Shown here: positions 1-5,476 of the stretch, piece after piece
Numbering within the stretch: position 1 is the first letter of the stretch
Layout: each line of letters starts with the position of its first letter
Assembly (NCBI GenBank): GCA_025455535.1
Contig: JALOMM010000070.1
Coordinates: forward strand, 1-7,164
Direction of reading: 5' to 3'
DNA: 7,164 bases
DNA from: Bacteroidales bacterium
GTDB lineage: Bacteria; Bacteroidota; Bacteroidia; Bacteroidales; VadinHA17
The notes under the pieces: model-generated
What the model saw: the letters and a program-made list of their open reading frames with translations, nothing else
What the model was told of the DNA's origin: nothing
Databases searched by the model: none
Made by a program: the position numbers and the translations under genes

Positions 1-221
1 AAGTCCAGCTCGTCAAAACGGACGCCGGCCAGGAGCTGCCAGTGCGGCGTCAGCTCCAGCAGGTCCTGGAAGTAGTAGCCGTGCCGCGCCTGCCGGAAGA
101 CCGGCACGTCGGCCGCGAAGAACGGAGGCAGCGTCGGCGGATTCACGTAGAGCGGATTCGTCACGTCGAAGCCCATTTCCGCCACGACGGCCTGGCGGAC
201 GGACGACTCGGAACCGAAATG
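1..221 (-). CDS. TonB-dependent receptor, internal fragment (foreign to the rest of the window)
   Basis: On the minus strand the frame with codon starts at 221, 218 and so on is open through the whole segment, giving about 73 residues that begin HFGSESSVRQ and end GVRFDELD. The stretch GYYFQDLLELTPHWQLLAGV (about 155 to 14) has the look of TonB-dependent outer-membrane receptor barrels, where an aromatic-Y-x-QD strand is followed by a turn, a Trp and a G-x-R-x-D strand. Such receptors import siderophores or other large ligands using TonB energy. Both ends are missing: the 3' end by the window edge, the 5' end by the junction near 210-221. Third codon positions are nearly all G or C and G+C is about 67% by hand count, unlike any later gene. 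The family call is fairly sure. A high-GC donor organism is inferred, and no phylum can be fixed. Confidence 0.7.
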
Positions 222-222
222 G
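208..222. other. Probable chimeric junction between two unrelated genomes
   Basis: Left of this point the minus strand carries a GC-rich receptor gene. Right of it the plus strand carries an AT-leaning BNR-repeat gene. The bases at about 210-221 can be read as a sensible part of either protein: GTEM on the plus strand, continuing into GLFISTDHG, and HFGS on the minus strand. Such a short shared stretch is what is expected where an assembler or a ligation step joins two molecules. The continuous plus-strand reading frame starting at 42 crosses the junction and is an artefact, because its first ~56 residues are Arg-rich antisense of the receptor. A true in-genome rearrangement cannot be excluded. 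Confidence 0.7.
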
Positions 223-1220
223 GCCTGTTTATAAGTACTGATCATGGTAAGGGTTGGGTCAGGTTAAAAAACAAGGTACCGCAGACAGGTATTTATGACA
301 TGGCTTTCCAGCCTGAACAGAATGATCTTGTGTTGGCAACCCATGGGAGAGGGATAATCATTATTGACGATCTGACACCACTCAGGAATCTCACACAGGC
401 TGTCATGGATCAGGAGTTTGCATTTCTGCCGGTCAGGCCATACTATTTTCCGTCAGGGGCCGGTGTTCAGGATTTTCCCGGCGACTCAGAATTTACAGGA
501 TCAAATCCGTCATCAGCAGCGACCATCTGCTACTATCTTAAGAAAAGACATGTGTTTGGTGAGATGTATCTTGAGATATATAACTCAGATGGAGTGCTTC
601 TTAAAAAACTTCCTGCCGGTAACCGTAAGGGGATCAACATAGTAAGCGTTGCGACCGTTATGGATCCCCCAAAAGTGCCGAAATCTCCCAACATTCTTGG
701 TGAAGCTGCATTCGGTCCCGCCTACCCTGCCGGGAAATATTCGGTCAGGCTGGTAAAGGGATCTGAAACTTATACTACTGACCTGGTTCTGAATGACAGT
801 CCGGACTGGAAACATCCGGAGGCTGACAGGAAGCTTCAGAGGGAGACCCTCATGAGAGCGTATGCACTTCTTGAGGAGCTTGCTGCGGTTGACCAGAAGA
901 TACTTGATACCAGGGATACTTTAAAATCGAGGGCGGCAACGGCAAGAGGGCAGGGTCTGAAAAAGATAAACACACTCATCACTGCCTGTGAAGATATGCA
1001 TGAGAAGATATCGGCCACCCAGGCGGGAGAGGGCGGAATAACAGGTCAGGTGAGGCTCAGAGAGAACATCGCGGAGATATACGGAGCCGTGAACGGTTAT
1101 CCCGGCAAGCCGGCTGACCTGCAGATTAAGGCACTTGACAATTATGCCAGGCAGGTAAAGGGTTTCGGATCACAGATCGATCTGATGATTCAGAATGAGG
1201 TTCCGAAGGTATTGAAATAA
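210..1220 (+). CDS. VPS10/sortilin-like BNR-repeat protein, C-terminal part
   Basis: About 336 residues survive, starting at GTEMGLF (210) and ending at TAA 1218-1220. The opening is the last blade of a beta-propeller. An Asp-box STDHGKGW (234-257) is followed by a Y-D-M-A-F-Q-P strand, and then by the family hallmark THGRGIIIIDDLTPLR (from 339), which closes propellers of the sortilin/VPS10 'exo-sialidase-like' repeat proteins of Bacteroidota. The middle part (about 440-800) holds a predicted beta-sandwich ending in PAGKYSVRLVKG, resembling the C-terminal domain of these proteins. The rest (about 800-1200) is charged and helical. Full-length relatives are roughly 1000 residues, so perhaps two thirds is missing and the signal peptide cannot be seen. 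They are usually exported, but the substrate is unknown. The natural start lies outside the window. The loss is at the junction and is not a frameshift. Confidence 0.8.
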   Translation, partial: GTEMGLFISTDHGKGWVRLKNKVPQTGIYDMAFQPEQNDLVLATHGRGIIIIDDLTPLRNLTQAVMDQEFAFLPVRPYYFPSGAGVQDFPGDSEFTGSNPSSAATICYYLKKRHVFGEMYLEIYNSDGVLLKKLPAGNRKGINIVSVATVMDPPKVPKSPNILGEAAFGPAYPAGKYSVRLVKGSETYTTDLVLNDSPDWKHPEADRKLQRETLMRAYALLEELAAVDQKILDTRDTLKSRAATARGQGLKKINTLITACEDMHEKISATQAGEGGITGQVRLRENIAEIYGAVNGYPGKPADLQIKALDNYARQVKGFGSQIDLMIQNEVPKVLK

Positions 1221-1231
1221 AATCTGGTGCC

Positions 1232-1272
1232 GGGGTAACAGGGTTACTCCCCCGACACTCTGGGTGTCGGGG
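1232..1272 (+). repeat. Two overlapping, mutually exclusive hairpins downstream of the BNR gene
   Basis: Hairpin A pairs GTAAC (1235-1239) with GTTAC (1243-1247) around AGG, and extends through G-U/G-C pairs to 1232/1250. Hairpin B pairs CCCCGACAC (1250-1258) with GTGTCGGGG (1264-1272), nine perfect pairs around a five-base loop. Base 1250 is needed by both stems, so the outermost pairs compete. Neither is followed by a T-run, so neither is an intrinsic terminator by itself. They may protect the 3' end of the mRNA or be remnants of a lost RNA gene. No function is claimed. Confidence 0.45.
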
Positions 1273-1308
1273 TCGTGATCCTGAGTGGGGGATGATCAGA
1301 AGAAAAAT

Positions 1309-1336
1309 GACCAGCAGCGCTGCTGCTGTCTTTTTT
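1309..1336 (+). terminator. Intrinsic terminator of the BNR gene
   Basis: GA-CAGCAG (1309-1317, with a bulged C at 1311) pairs with CTGCTGTC (1323-1330) over a five-base loop, followed directly by six T (1331-1336). An A-rich leader (1300-1307) precedes it. It lies about 90 bases past the BNR stop, with no gene between. The same bases also contain the perfect palindrome CAGCAGCGCTGCTG (1312-1325). Confidence 0.65.
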
Positions 1337-1382
1337 ATTGATCTTTCACTTTTAAATGCAAGCATTTAACGCTCAGATCAAT

Positions 1383-1413
1383 AAAAAAACCGCCCCCGGG
1401 AAACCGGGGGCGG
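1383..1413 (-). terminator. Strong intrinsic terminator of tRNA-Pro
   Basis: A perfect 10-bp GC stem, CCGCCCCCGG (1390-1399) with CCGGGGGCGG (1404-1413), encloses four bases. On the minus strand it is followed by seven T (1389-1383). It begins 14 bases beyond the tRNA 3' end. On the plus strand the downstream bases are TCATTTTT (1414-1421), so it could also stop plus-strand transcripts weakly. It is the GC-rich core of the minus arm of the inverted repeat. Confidence 0.85.
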
Positions 1414-1427
1414 TCATTTTTCTTCTG

Positions 1428-1502
1428 TCGGGGTAGCAGGATTCGAACCTGCGGCCCTCTGGTCCCAAACCAGATGCGCTAACCGGACTGCGCTATACCC
1501 CG
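1428..1502 (-). tRNA. tRNA-Pro, anticodon UGG
   Basis: Minus-strand reading gives a complete 75-base cloverleaf. The acceptor stem is CGGGGTA with TACCCCG, the D stem GCGC with GCGC, the anticodon stem TCTGG with CCAGA around loop TTTGGGA, the variable loop GGGCC, and the T stem GCAGG with CCTGC around TTCGAAT. The discriminator is A. The anticodon TGG is the complement of 1465-1467 and reads CCA, plus other CCN codons by wobble. The C1-G72 first pair is typical of bacterial tRNA-Pro. The bases after the discriminator read CAG, so the CCA end is not encoded and must be added by nucleotidyltransferase. The gene stands alone, between a promoter box at 1517-1524 and a strong terminator at 1383-1413. 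Confidence 0.97.
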
Positions 1503-1516
1503 GTGTAAAAGCTGTG

Positions 1517-1524
1517 CAAAAATA
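1517..1524 (-). promoter_or_regulatory. Bacteroidota-type -7 box for tRNA-Pro
   Basis: On the minus strand the bases read TATTTTTG, a full match to the TAnnTTTG -7 element used by the Bacteroidota primary sigma factor. The box ends 14 bases before the first base of the tRNA, which leaves only a short leader. No clear -33 TTTG was found at the expected distance, which is tolerable for this promoter class. Confidence 0.6.
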
Positions 1525-1578
1525 GAAAGATTTTCGTAATTTCAGCCCTTGAGGGGTTTTATTACGCCTCAGAAACCT

Positions 1579-1605
1579 TTTGGCACCTGAATTGTTATAG
1601 GTTAA
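1579..1605 (+). promoter_or_regulatory. Weak candidate promoter of the glutathione peroxidase gene
   Basis: TTTG (1579-1582) is followed after 15 bases by TAGGTTAA (1598-1605), a partial match to TAnnTTTG. The spacing is shorter than usual. Transcription would begin a few bases before the start codon, in an A-rich leader (1608-1621) with no Shine-Dalgarno sequence. Confidence 0.3.
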
Positions 1606-1621
1606 ACATAAAAAAAATAAT

Positions 1622-2182
1622 ATGAAAAAGAGAATGATCACATTTTTGGCCCTTATGGCATTCATTATCGCACCGGCTATGTCGCAGAAATCGTTCTACG
1701 ACTTCACGGTCCAGACTATCGACGGTGAAGAATTCAGCATGGCTGACCTGAAGGGCAAGAAGGTGATGGTAGTGAACACCGCTTCAAAATGCGGTCATAC
1801 ACCACAGTATAAAGACCTTGAGCTACTTCACAAAGCATACAACAAGAATCTTGTTGTCATCGGATTCCCCGCAAACAACTTCAGGGAACAGGAACCGGGT
1901 ACCAATGAAGAGATAAAAGAGTTCTGCGACAGTAAATATGGCGTCACATTTCCGATGATGGCAAAGATATCCGTTAAGGGCGATGACATGCACCCGCTCT
2001 ACCAGTGGCTGACAAAAGCATCGGCAAACGGCGTCCTCGATTCAGAGGTGTCATGGAACTTCCAGAAATATCTTATCGACGAGAATGGCAAACTGGTGGG
2101 CTACCTAAAGCCTGGCGTCAAGCCTCTCTCAGACGAGGTGGTGAACTGGGTTACCAAGGGTATCTTCACTCAGGCAAAATAA
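1622..2182 (+). CDS. Exported glutathione peroxidase family protein
   Basis: The 186-residue product should reduce hydrogen peroxide or organic and lipid peroxides, probably with thioredoxin rather than glutathione as donor, as in non-selenium bacterial members. Residues 1-21 form a signal peptide: KKR, then a hydrophobic core, then AMS before QKS, so it acts outside the cytoplasm. The thioredoxin-like GPx fold follows. VNTASKCGHTPQY carries the peroxidatic Cys57 in place of selenocysteine, FPANNFREQEPG is at 82-93, and the catalytic WNF has W145 and N146. The family's active-site Gln, usually in NQF, is Asn86 here. Cys102 in EEIKEFC lies next to the position of the resolving Cys in thioredoxin-dependent members. 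The start is fixed by the signal peptide directly after an A-rich leader. It is monocistronic, with a terminator 24 bases after the stop. Confidence 0.93.
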   Translation: MKKRMITFLALMAFIIAPAMSQKSFYDFTVQTIDGEEFSMADLKGKKVMVVNTASKCGHTPQYKDLELLHKAYNKNLVVIGFPANNFREQEPGTNEEIKEFCDSKYGVTFPMMAKISVKGDDMHPLYQWLTKASANGVLDSEVSWNFQKYLIDENGKLVGYLKPGVKPLSDEVVNWVTKGIFTQAK

Positions 2183-2205
2183 TATATCTGTTACCTCAAT
2201 AGCAG

Positions 2206-2238
2206 AGACGGCCGGACTATACCAGCCGTCTTTTTTTT
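2206..2238 (+). terminator. Intrinsic terminator of the glutathione peroxidase gene
   Basis: AGACGGC (2206-2212) pairs with GCCGTCT (2225-2231) around a 12-base loop, and the T-run covers 2231-2238. It begins 24 bases after the TAA and isolates the peroxidase from the next gene. Confidence 0.85.
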
Positions 2239-2330
2239 CGGCCCCGTCACCGAACCTCTTTTAATGATTACGCGGGAACTTTTACCATTGAAATTTGTTT
2301 AATTTTCAGGTTAACACCTGTCAGCTTGTG

Positions 2331-2347
2331 TGGCATGATGCCATCAT
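2331..2347. repeat. Overlapping inverted repeats upstream of the DHODH-like gene
   Basis: TGGCA-TGA-TGCCA (2331-2343) and ATGATG-C-CATCAT (2335-2347) overlap in the 159-base gap before the start codon. Either could be an operator half-site pair or a small leader hairpin. No convincing TTTG/TAnnTTTG promoter was found in this gap. TAATTTTC at 2300-2307 is the closest -7-like box. Confidence 0.35.
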
Positions 2348-2397
2348 TCTGATCACTTTCATACTGATAAAAAGTAATAAACCAGGATAATAAAGTC

Positions 2398-3420
2398 ATG
2401 GCAGATCTGAGAACGCATTACATGGGGCTGGAACTGAAGAACCCCGTCATTGCCGGGGCAAGCAGCCTTACCACCGATACAGAAAACCTTAAGAAGATGG
2501 AAGCTGCCGGCGCCTCAGCGATAGTCTATAAATCACTGTTTGAAGAGCAGGTGCAGCTTGAGAATCTCGAACTGTTTGAGCTTAAGACAGAATATGAAGA
2601 TCGCAATGCCGAGATGGTGACACTGTTCCCAAACTCACGTTCGGTCCCTTCATCGCCGACGGAATATCTTCTGAAACTCCGGAGGGCGCGCGAGGCAGTT
2701 ACTATACCCCTGTTCGCGAGCCTTAATGCGCTGAATGACGACACCTGGATTGAATATGCCATCAAGGTGGCTGAGACAGGGATAAACGGCATTGAACTAA
2801 ATTTCTATACACTGCCTGTCGATTCAGGGGTGATGAGAGATACGATCGAGAGCAAACAGACAGAGACATTACGTAAGGTGAAGGGAGCGGTCAATATCCC
2901 CGTCGCTGTCAAATTAAGTCCCTTTTATACAAATCCGCTGCAGTTCATTTCCGCCCTTGACAAGGCAGGGGCAGACGCGGTAGTCATCTTTAACAGGCTC
3001 CTGCAACCCGATGTGGATATTTATAATGAACGACATACCTTCCCGTATAACCTAAGCAGCAGCGAAGACCTCAGGCTGCCTCTTCGCTTTACGGGTATCC
3101 TCTACGGCAATATCAATGCCTCGGTATGCTCATCAACCGGCATCTATTCAGGCGGTGATGTGATCAAGATGATACTTGCCGGTGCCGATGCCGTACAGGT
3201 CGTCAGCGTCATGTACCGCAACGGTATTGACGCTCTCAGGTCAATGACGGAGGAGATTGAAAAATGGATGGATGCCAAAGGCTATGCCGATACCGACAGC
3301 TTCCGCGGAAAGCTCTCACTGAAGGACACAAGACTCAAACGGACATACCAGCGGGCGCAATATCTTGATTTCATGATGAATGCAGGTGACATCCTGAAAA
3401 AGTACAGGATTATTCCCTGA
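2398..3420 (+). CDS. Dihydroorotate dehydrogenase-like flavoprotein
   Basis: The 340-residue protein has a TIM-barrel FMN fold of the PyrD/dihydropyrimidine dehydrogenase superfamily. It opens DLRTHYMGLELKNPVIAGAS, the class 1 DHODH start. EAAGASAIVYKSLFEEQ (35-51) holds Lys45, while FASLN (106-110), VKLSP (171-175) and IFNRLLQPD (197-205) line the cofactor and orotate side. SSTGIYSGGDVIKM (245-258) and DAVQVVSVMY (264-273) form the FMN phosphate site. The canonical NxSCPN loop with the catalytic Cys is replaced by ELNFYTLPVDSG (133-144), and a long acidic insert lies near 50-75. It is therefore probably not the pyrimidine-pathway enzyme but one of the DHODH-like proteins common in Bacteroidota, whose substrate is not known to me. 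No signal peptide, so cytoplasmic. GGATAA upstream gives only a weak ribosome site. Alone in its transcription unit as far as can be seen. Confidence 0.85.
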   Translation: MADLRTHYMGLELKNPVIAGASSLTTDTENLKKMEAAGASAIVYKSLFEEQVQLENLELFELKTEYEDRNAEMVTLFPNSRSVPSSPTEYLLKLRRAREAVTIPLFASLNALNDDTWIEYAIKVAETGINGIELNFYTLPVDSGVMRDTIESKQTETLRKVKGAVNIPVAVKLSPFYTNPLQFISALDKAGADAVVIFNRLLQPDVDIYNERHTFPYNLSSSEDLRLPLRFTGILYGNINASVCSSTGIYSGGDVIKMILAGADAVQVVSVMYRNGIDALRSMTEEIEKWMDAKGYADTDSFRGKLSLKDTRLKRTYQRAQYLDFMMNAGDILKKYRIIP

Positions 3421-3447
3421 GATACCCAAATCTGTTGCTGGCTGATC

Positions 3448-3475
3448 TTTGCAGGTGATTTTTAGTTTATCTTTA
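3448..3475 (+). promoter_or_regulatory. Candidate promoter of the peptidase/membrane-protein operon
   Basis: TTTG (3448-3451) and TATCTTTA (3468-3475, seven of eight positions allowed by TAnnTTTG) are separated by 16 bases, slightly short for this promoter class. The implied transcription start lies about 20 bases before the ATG at 3502. The 81-base gap after the DHODH-like gene shows no clear terminator, so partial read-through from that gene is possible. Confidence 0.4.
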
Positions 3476-3501
3476 AATCGCTATTCACCAATTTTCAACA
3501 G

Positions 3502-5466
3502 ATGAGACAGTCACTATTTATTTTACTGGTATTCATCCCGGCAATCATGAGAGGTCAGGTGATCTTTGATGTTCCGCTGAGCGAAAGGACAACAGGCTAT
3601 GACATTGCTGCCGTGCTTGAAACGGAAAGCAAAACGGTAACTGGTGATATGACGGCATGGTGGGTGAACAGATCGGCCATGCCGGTTGACCATGCATTGC
3701 TTCATCTCTATCTGAATGCCTTCAGCAGCAATAAAAGCTCGTTTGCCTCATCAGGCCGCTGGTCTCCGGCCGGCGATGAGGGCTGGGGTTATGTAAGAAT
3801 AAACCGGATGAGTGATGAGTACGGCAACGACCTGACAATGACAATGCATTATGTTGCCCCTGACGACGGGAACATCAATGACCGGACAGTACTTCAGATT
3901 GACCTTCCCCGGCCGGTGCTGCCTGGTGATACACTGAAACTGAATATTCTCTTTGAATCGAAACTTCCTTCTCCCATTGTGCGGACAGGCTTCAATAAGG
4001 ATTACTTCTGGGTTGCCCAGTGGTTCCCGAAGTTTGGCGTTTATGAAACGGCCGGAATGAGACAGAGGGAGAGTGACGGATGGAACTGCCACCAGTTTCA
4101 CCCCAACTCCGAGTTTTATTCAAACCACTCCGTCTATGATGTCTCAGTCACAATCCCTTCCGAGTATGTTGCAGGATCGGGAGGACAGCTCGTCGAAGAG
4201 ATAGATAACGGTGACGGCACCAGGAAAATACGGTGGAGGGCAGAAGATATAGTTGATTTTGCCTGGACCGCATGGCCGGGATACAAGGTTGTGAGGGATA
4301 AATGGAGAGGAGTGGACATAACGTTCCTCACATCAGAGAAAGGTCTTAAGATAGCTGATAACCAAATCAATGCCGTAAAAAACGGACTCGAGTACCTTGA
4401 TGCCAGGGTGGGACCATATCCGTGGCCTCATCTTACCTTTGTCGATCCTCCCATGGAGGGGGCAGGAGCTGGCGGGATGGAGTACACAACGATATTCACA
4501 TCTGCCGGCAGCGGCCTGATACCCCCGTTCCTGAAGATGGCAGAGATGGTATCGATACATGAGTTTGGCCATGCCTACTTCATGGGGATACTTGCCAGTA
4601 ATGAGTTCGAAGAGCCATGGCTCGACGAGGGGGTGAACTCATACTGGGAAGAGCGGATAGTTGATAACTACTACGGTGGCGGTTACGGCATTATCAGGTT
4701 GCCTTTCATTAAGATGTCAGACGCAGACATGGCCAGAACCAGTTATATCGGTTCTCCCTCAAAACAGGCCGCCACAAATGATCTTCCCTCATGGCTCTAT
4801 CCCCACGGAACATACGGGATGATGTCATATCAGAAGGCAGCAACATGGCTGCACACTCTCGAAGGGTTAATAAGCACTGAGACAATGGATAACGTCTTCC
4901 GCGAGTACTACAGGAGATGGGCCTTCAAACATCCGTCGGGAAAGGATTTCATTGAAACGGTAAATGATGTTGTCAGAAAAGAGCACGGAGAAAAGTTTGG
5001 CAATGACATGAACTGGTTCTTTGACCAGGTCCTTTACGGGACAGAGATATGCGATTACAGGGTTTCAGGCGTTACCAGCAGGAAAATTACAGGTTATTCA
5101 GGCATAGCTGACGGAGATTCAGTAGCATTTACCCGCAGTGACCGTAAGAGTGACACCCTCTATCTTGCCAGGGTAGGAATAGAAAGGACCGGTGGAATGA
5201 TGCTGCCGGTTGAGGTGCTCGTCCGTTTTGACAATGGAGACGAGGTCATTGAAGAGTGGGACGGCAAGGAACGATTCAGGGACTTTGAATACACGGGTAC
5301 CAGGAAGGTTACCAGGGTCATAATAGATCCCGATAACAAGATCGACCTTGATATCAACAGGATCAATAACTCGTGGACTGATGATCCTCAATTCACGGCA
5401 TCGGGTCGCATGATGACAAAATTTATTTTTCTTATGCAGATGGTGATCTCATTATTTACAATTTAA
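3502..5466 (+). CDS. M1 family zinc metallopeptidase (aminopeptidase-like), exported
   Basis: The 654-residue protein should cleave N-terminal residues from peptides outside the cytoplasm. Residues 1-19 look like a signal peptide (MRQ, hydrophobic core, MRGQV). An N-terminal beta-domain includes FWVAQWFPKFGVYE, and the gluzincin core follows. The exopeptidase motif is GGMEY (324-328), where the textbook form is GAMEN, with its key Glu327 kept. Zinc ligands are His353 and His357 in HEFGH with Glu354 as catalytic base, and Glu376 in LDEGVNSYWEE, exactly 18 residues later as the family requires. Tyr443 in MSYQKAATWL is the expected transition-state Tyr. A helical part and a beta-domain end in DPDNKIDLDINR, and a hydrophobic 17-residue tail (KFIFLMQMVISLFTI) closes the protein and may anchor it to a membrane. 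The next gene starts 10 bases downstream, so the two are co-transcribed. Confidence 0.93.
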   Translation: MRQSLFILLVFIPAIMRGQVIFDVPLSERTTGYDIAAVLETESKTVTGDMTAWWVNRSAMPVDHALLHLYLNAFSSNKSSFASSGRWSPAGDEGWGYVRINRMSDEYGNDLTMTMHYVAPDDGNINDRTVLQIDLPRPVLPGDTLKLNILFESKLPSPIVRTGFNKDYFWVAQWFPKFGVYETAGMRQRESDGWNCHQFHPNSEFYSNHSVYDVSVTIPSEYVAGSGGQLVEEIDNGDGTRKIRWRAEDIVDFAWTAWPGYKVVRDKWRGVDITFLTSEKGLKIADNQINAVKNGLEYLDARVGPYPWPHLTFVDPPMEGAGAGGMEYTTIFTSAGSGLIPPFLKMAEMVSIHEFGHAYFMGILASNEFEEPWLDEGVNSYWEERIVDNYYGGGYGIIRLPFIKMSDADMARTSYIGSPSKQAATNDLPSWLYPHGTYGMMSYQKAATWLHTLEGLISTETMDNVFREYYRRWAFKHPSGKDFIETVNDVVRKEHGEKFGNDMNWFFDQVLYGTEICDYRVSGVTSRKITGYSGIADGDSVAFTRSDRKSDTLYLARVGIERTGGMMLPVEVLVRFDNGDEVIEEWDGKERFRDFEYTGTRKVTRVIIDPDNKIDLDINRINNSWTDDPQFTASGRMMTKFIFLMQMVISLFTI

Positions 5467-5476
5467 TCTGAGGGAG

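Larger units (their letters stand above)
1297..1427. repeat. 131-bp imperfect inverted repeat made of two convergent terminators
   Basis: Read inward from each end, the arms share three identical blocks in the same order. The first is CAGAAGAAAAATGACC (1297-1312, and complement of 1412-1427). The second is TTTTTTATTGATC (1331-1343, and complement of 1376-1388). The third is TTAAATGC (1352-1359, and complement of 1362-1369), with only AA at the centre. Between blocks one and two each arm carries a different stem-loop, the plus-strand and the minus-strand terminator. Flanks conserved around diverged cores suggest an inverted duplication or exchange of a terminator unit. It separates the BNR gene from the facing tRNA gene. 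Confidence 0.75.

Noticed and set aside
42..209. N-terminal part of a continuous 392-residue plus-strand frame
   Set aside because: It is Arg-rich antisense of the TonB-dependent receptor fragment, and the frame runs into the BNR gene by chance at the junction.
1312..1325. CAGCAGCGCTGCTG as a protein-binding palindrome
   Set aside because: It is accounted for by the stem of the plus-strand terminator and its T-run.
1126..1365. Minus-strand 79-residue frame with a hydrophobic start
   Set aside because: It overlaps the BNR 3' end, both hairpins and the plus-strand terminator, and its composition is explained by these. No family resemblance.
1546..1560. CCCTTGAGGGGTTTT as a terminator
   Set aside because: The stem is only three to four pairs and lies upstream of the peroxidase gene with nothing on its strand to terminate.
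1414..1665. Minus-strand 83-residue frame
   Set aside because: It reads through the complete tRNA-Pro gene (GSNPATP is the translated T-arm and acceptor) and the peroxidase leader.
3751..4101. Minus-strand 116-residue frame
   Set aside because: It lies inside the well-supported M1 peptidase gene and has no recognisable motif.
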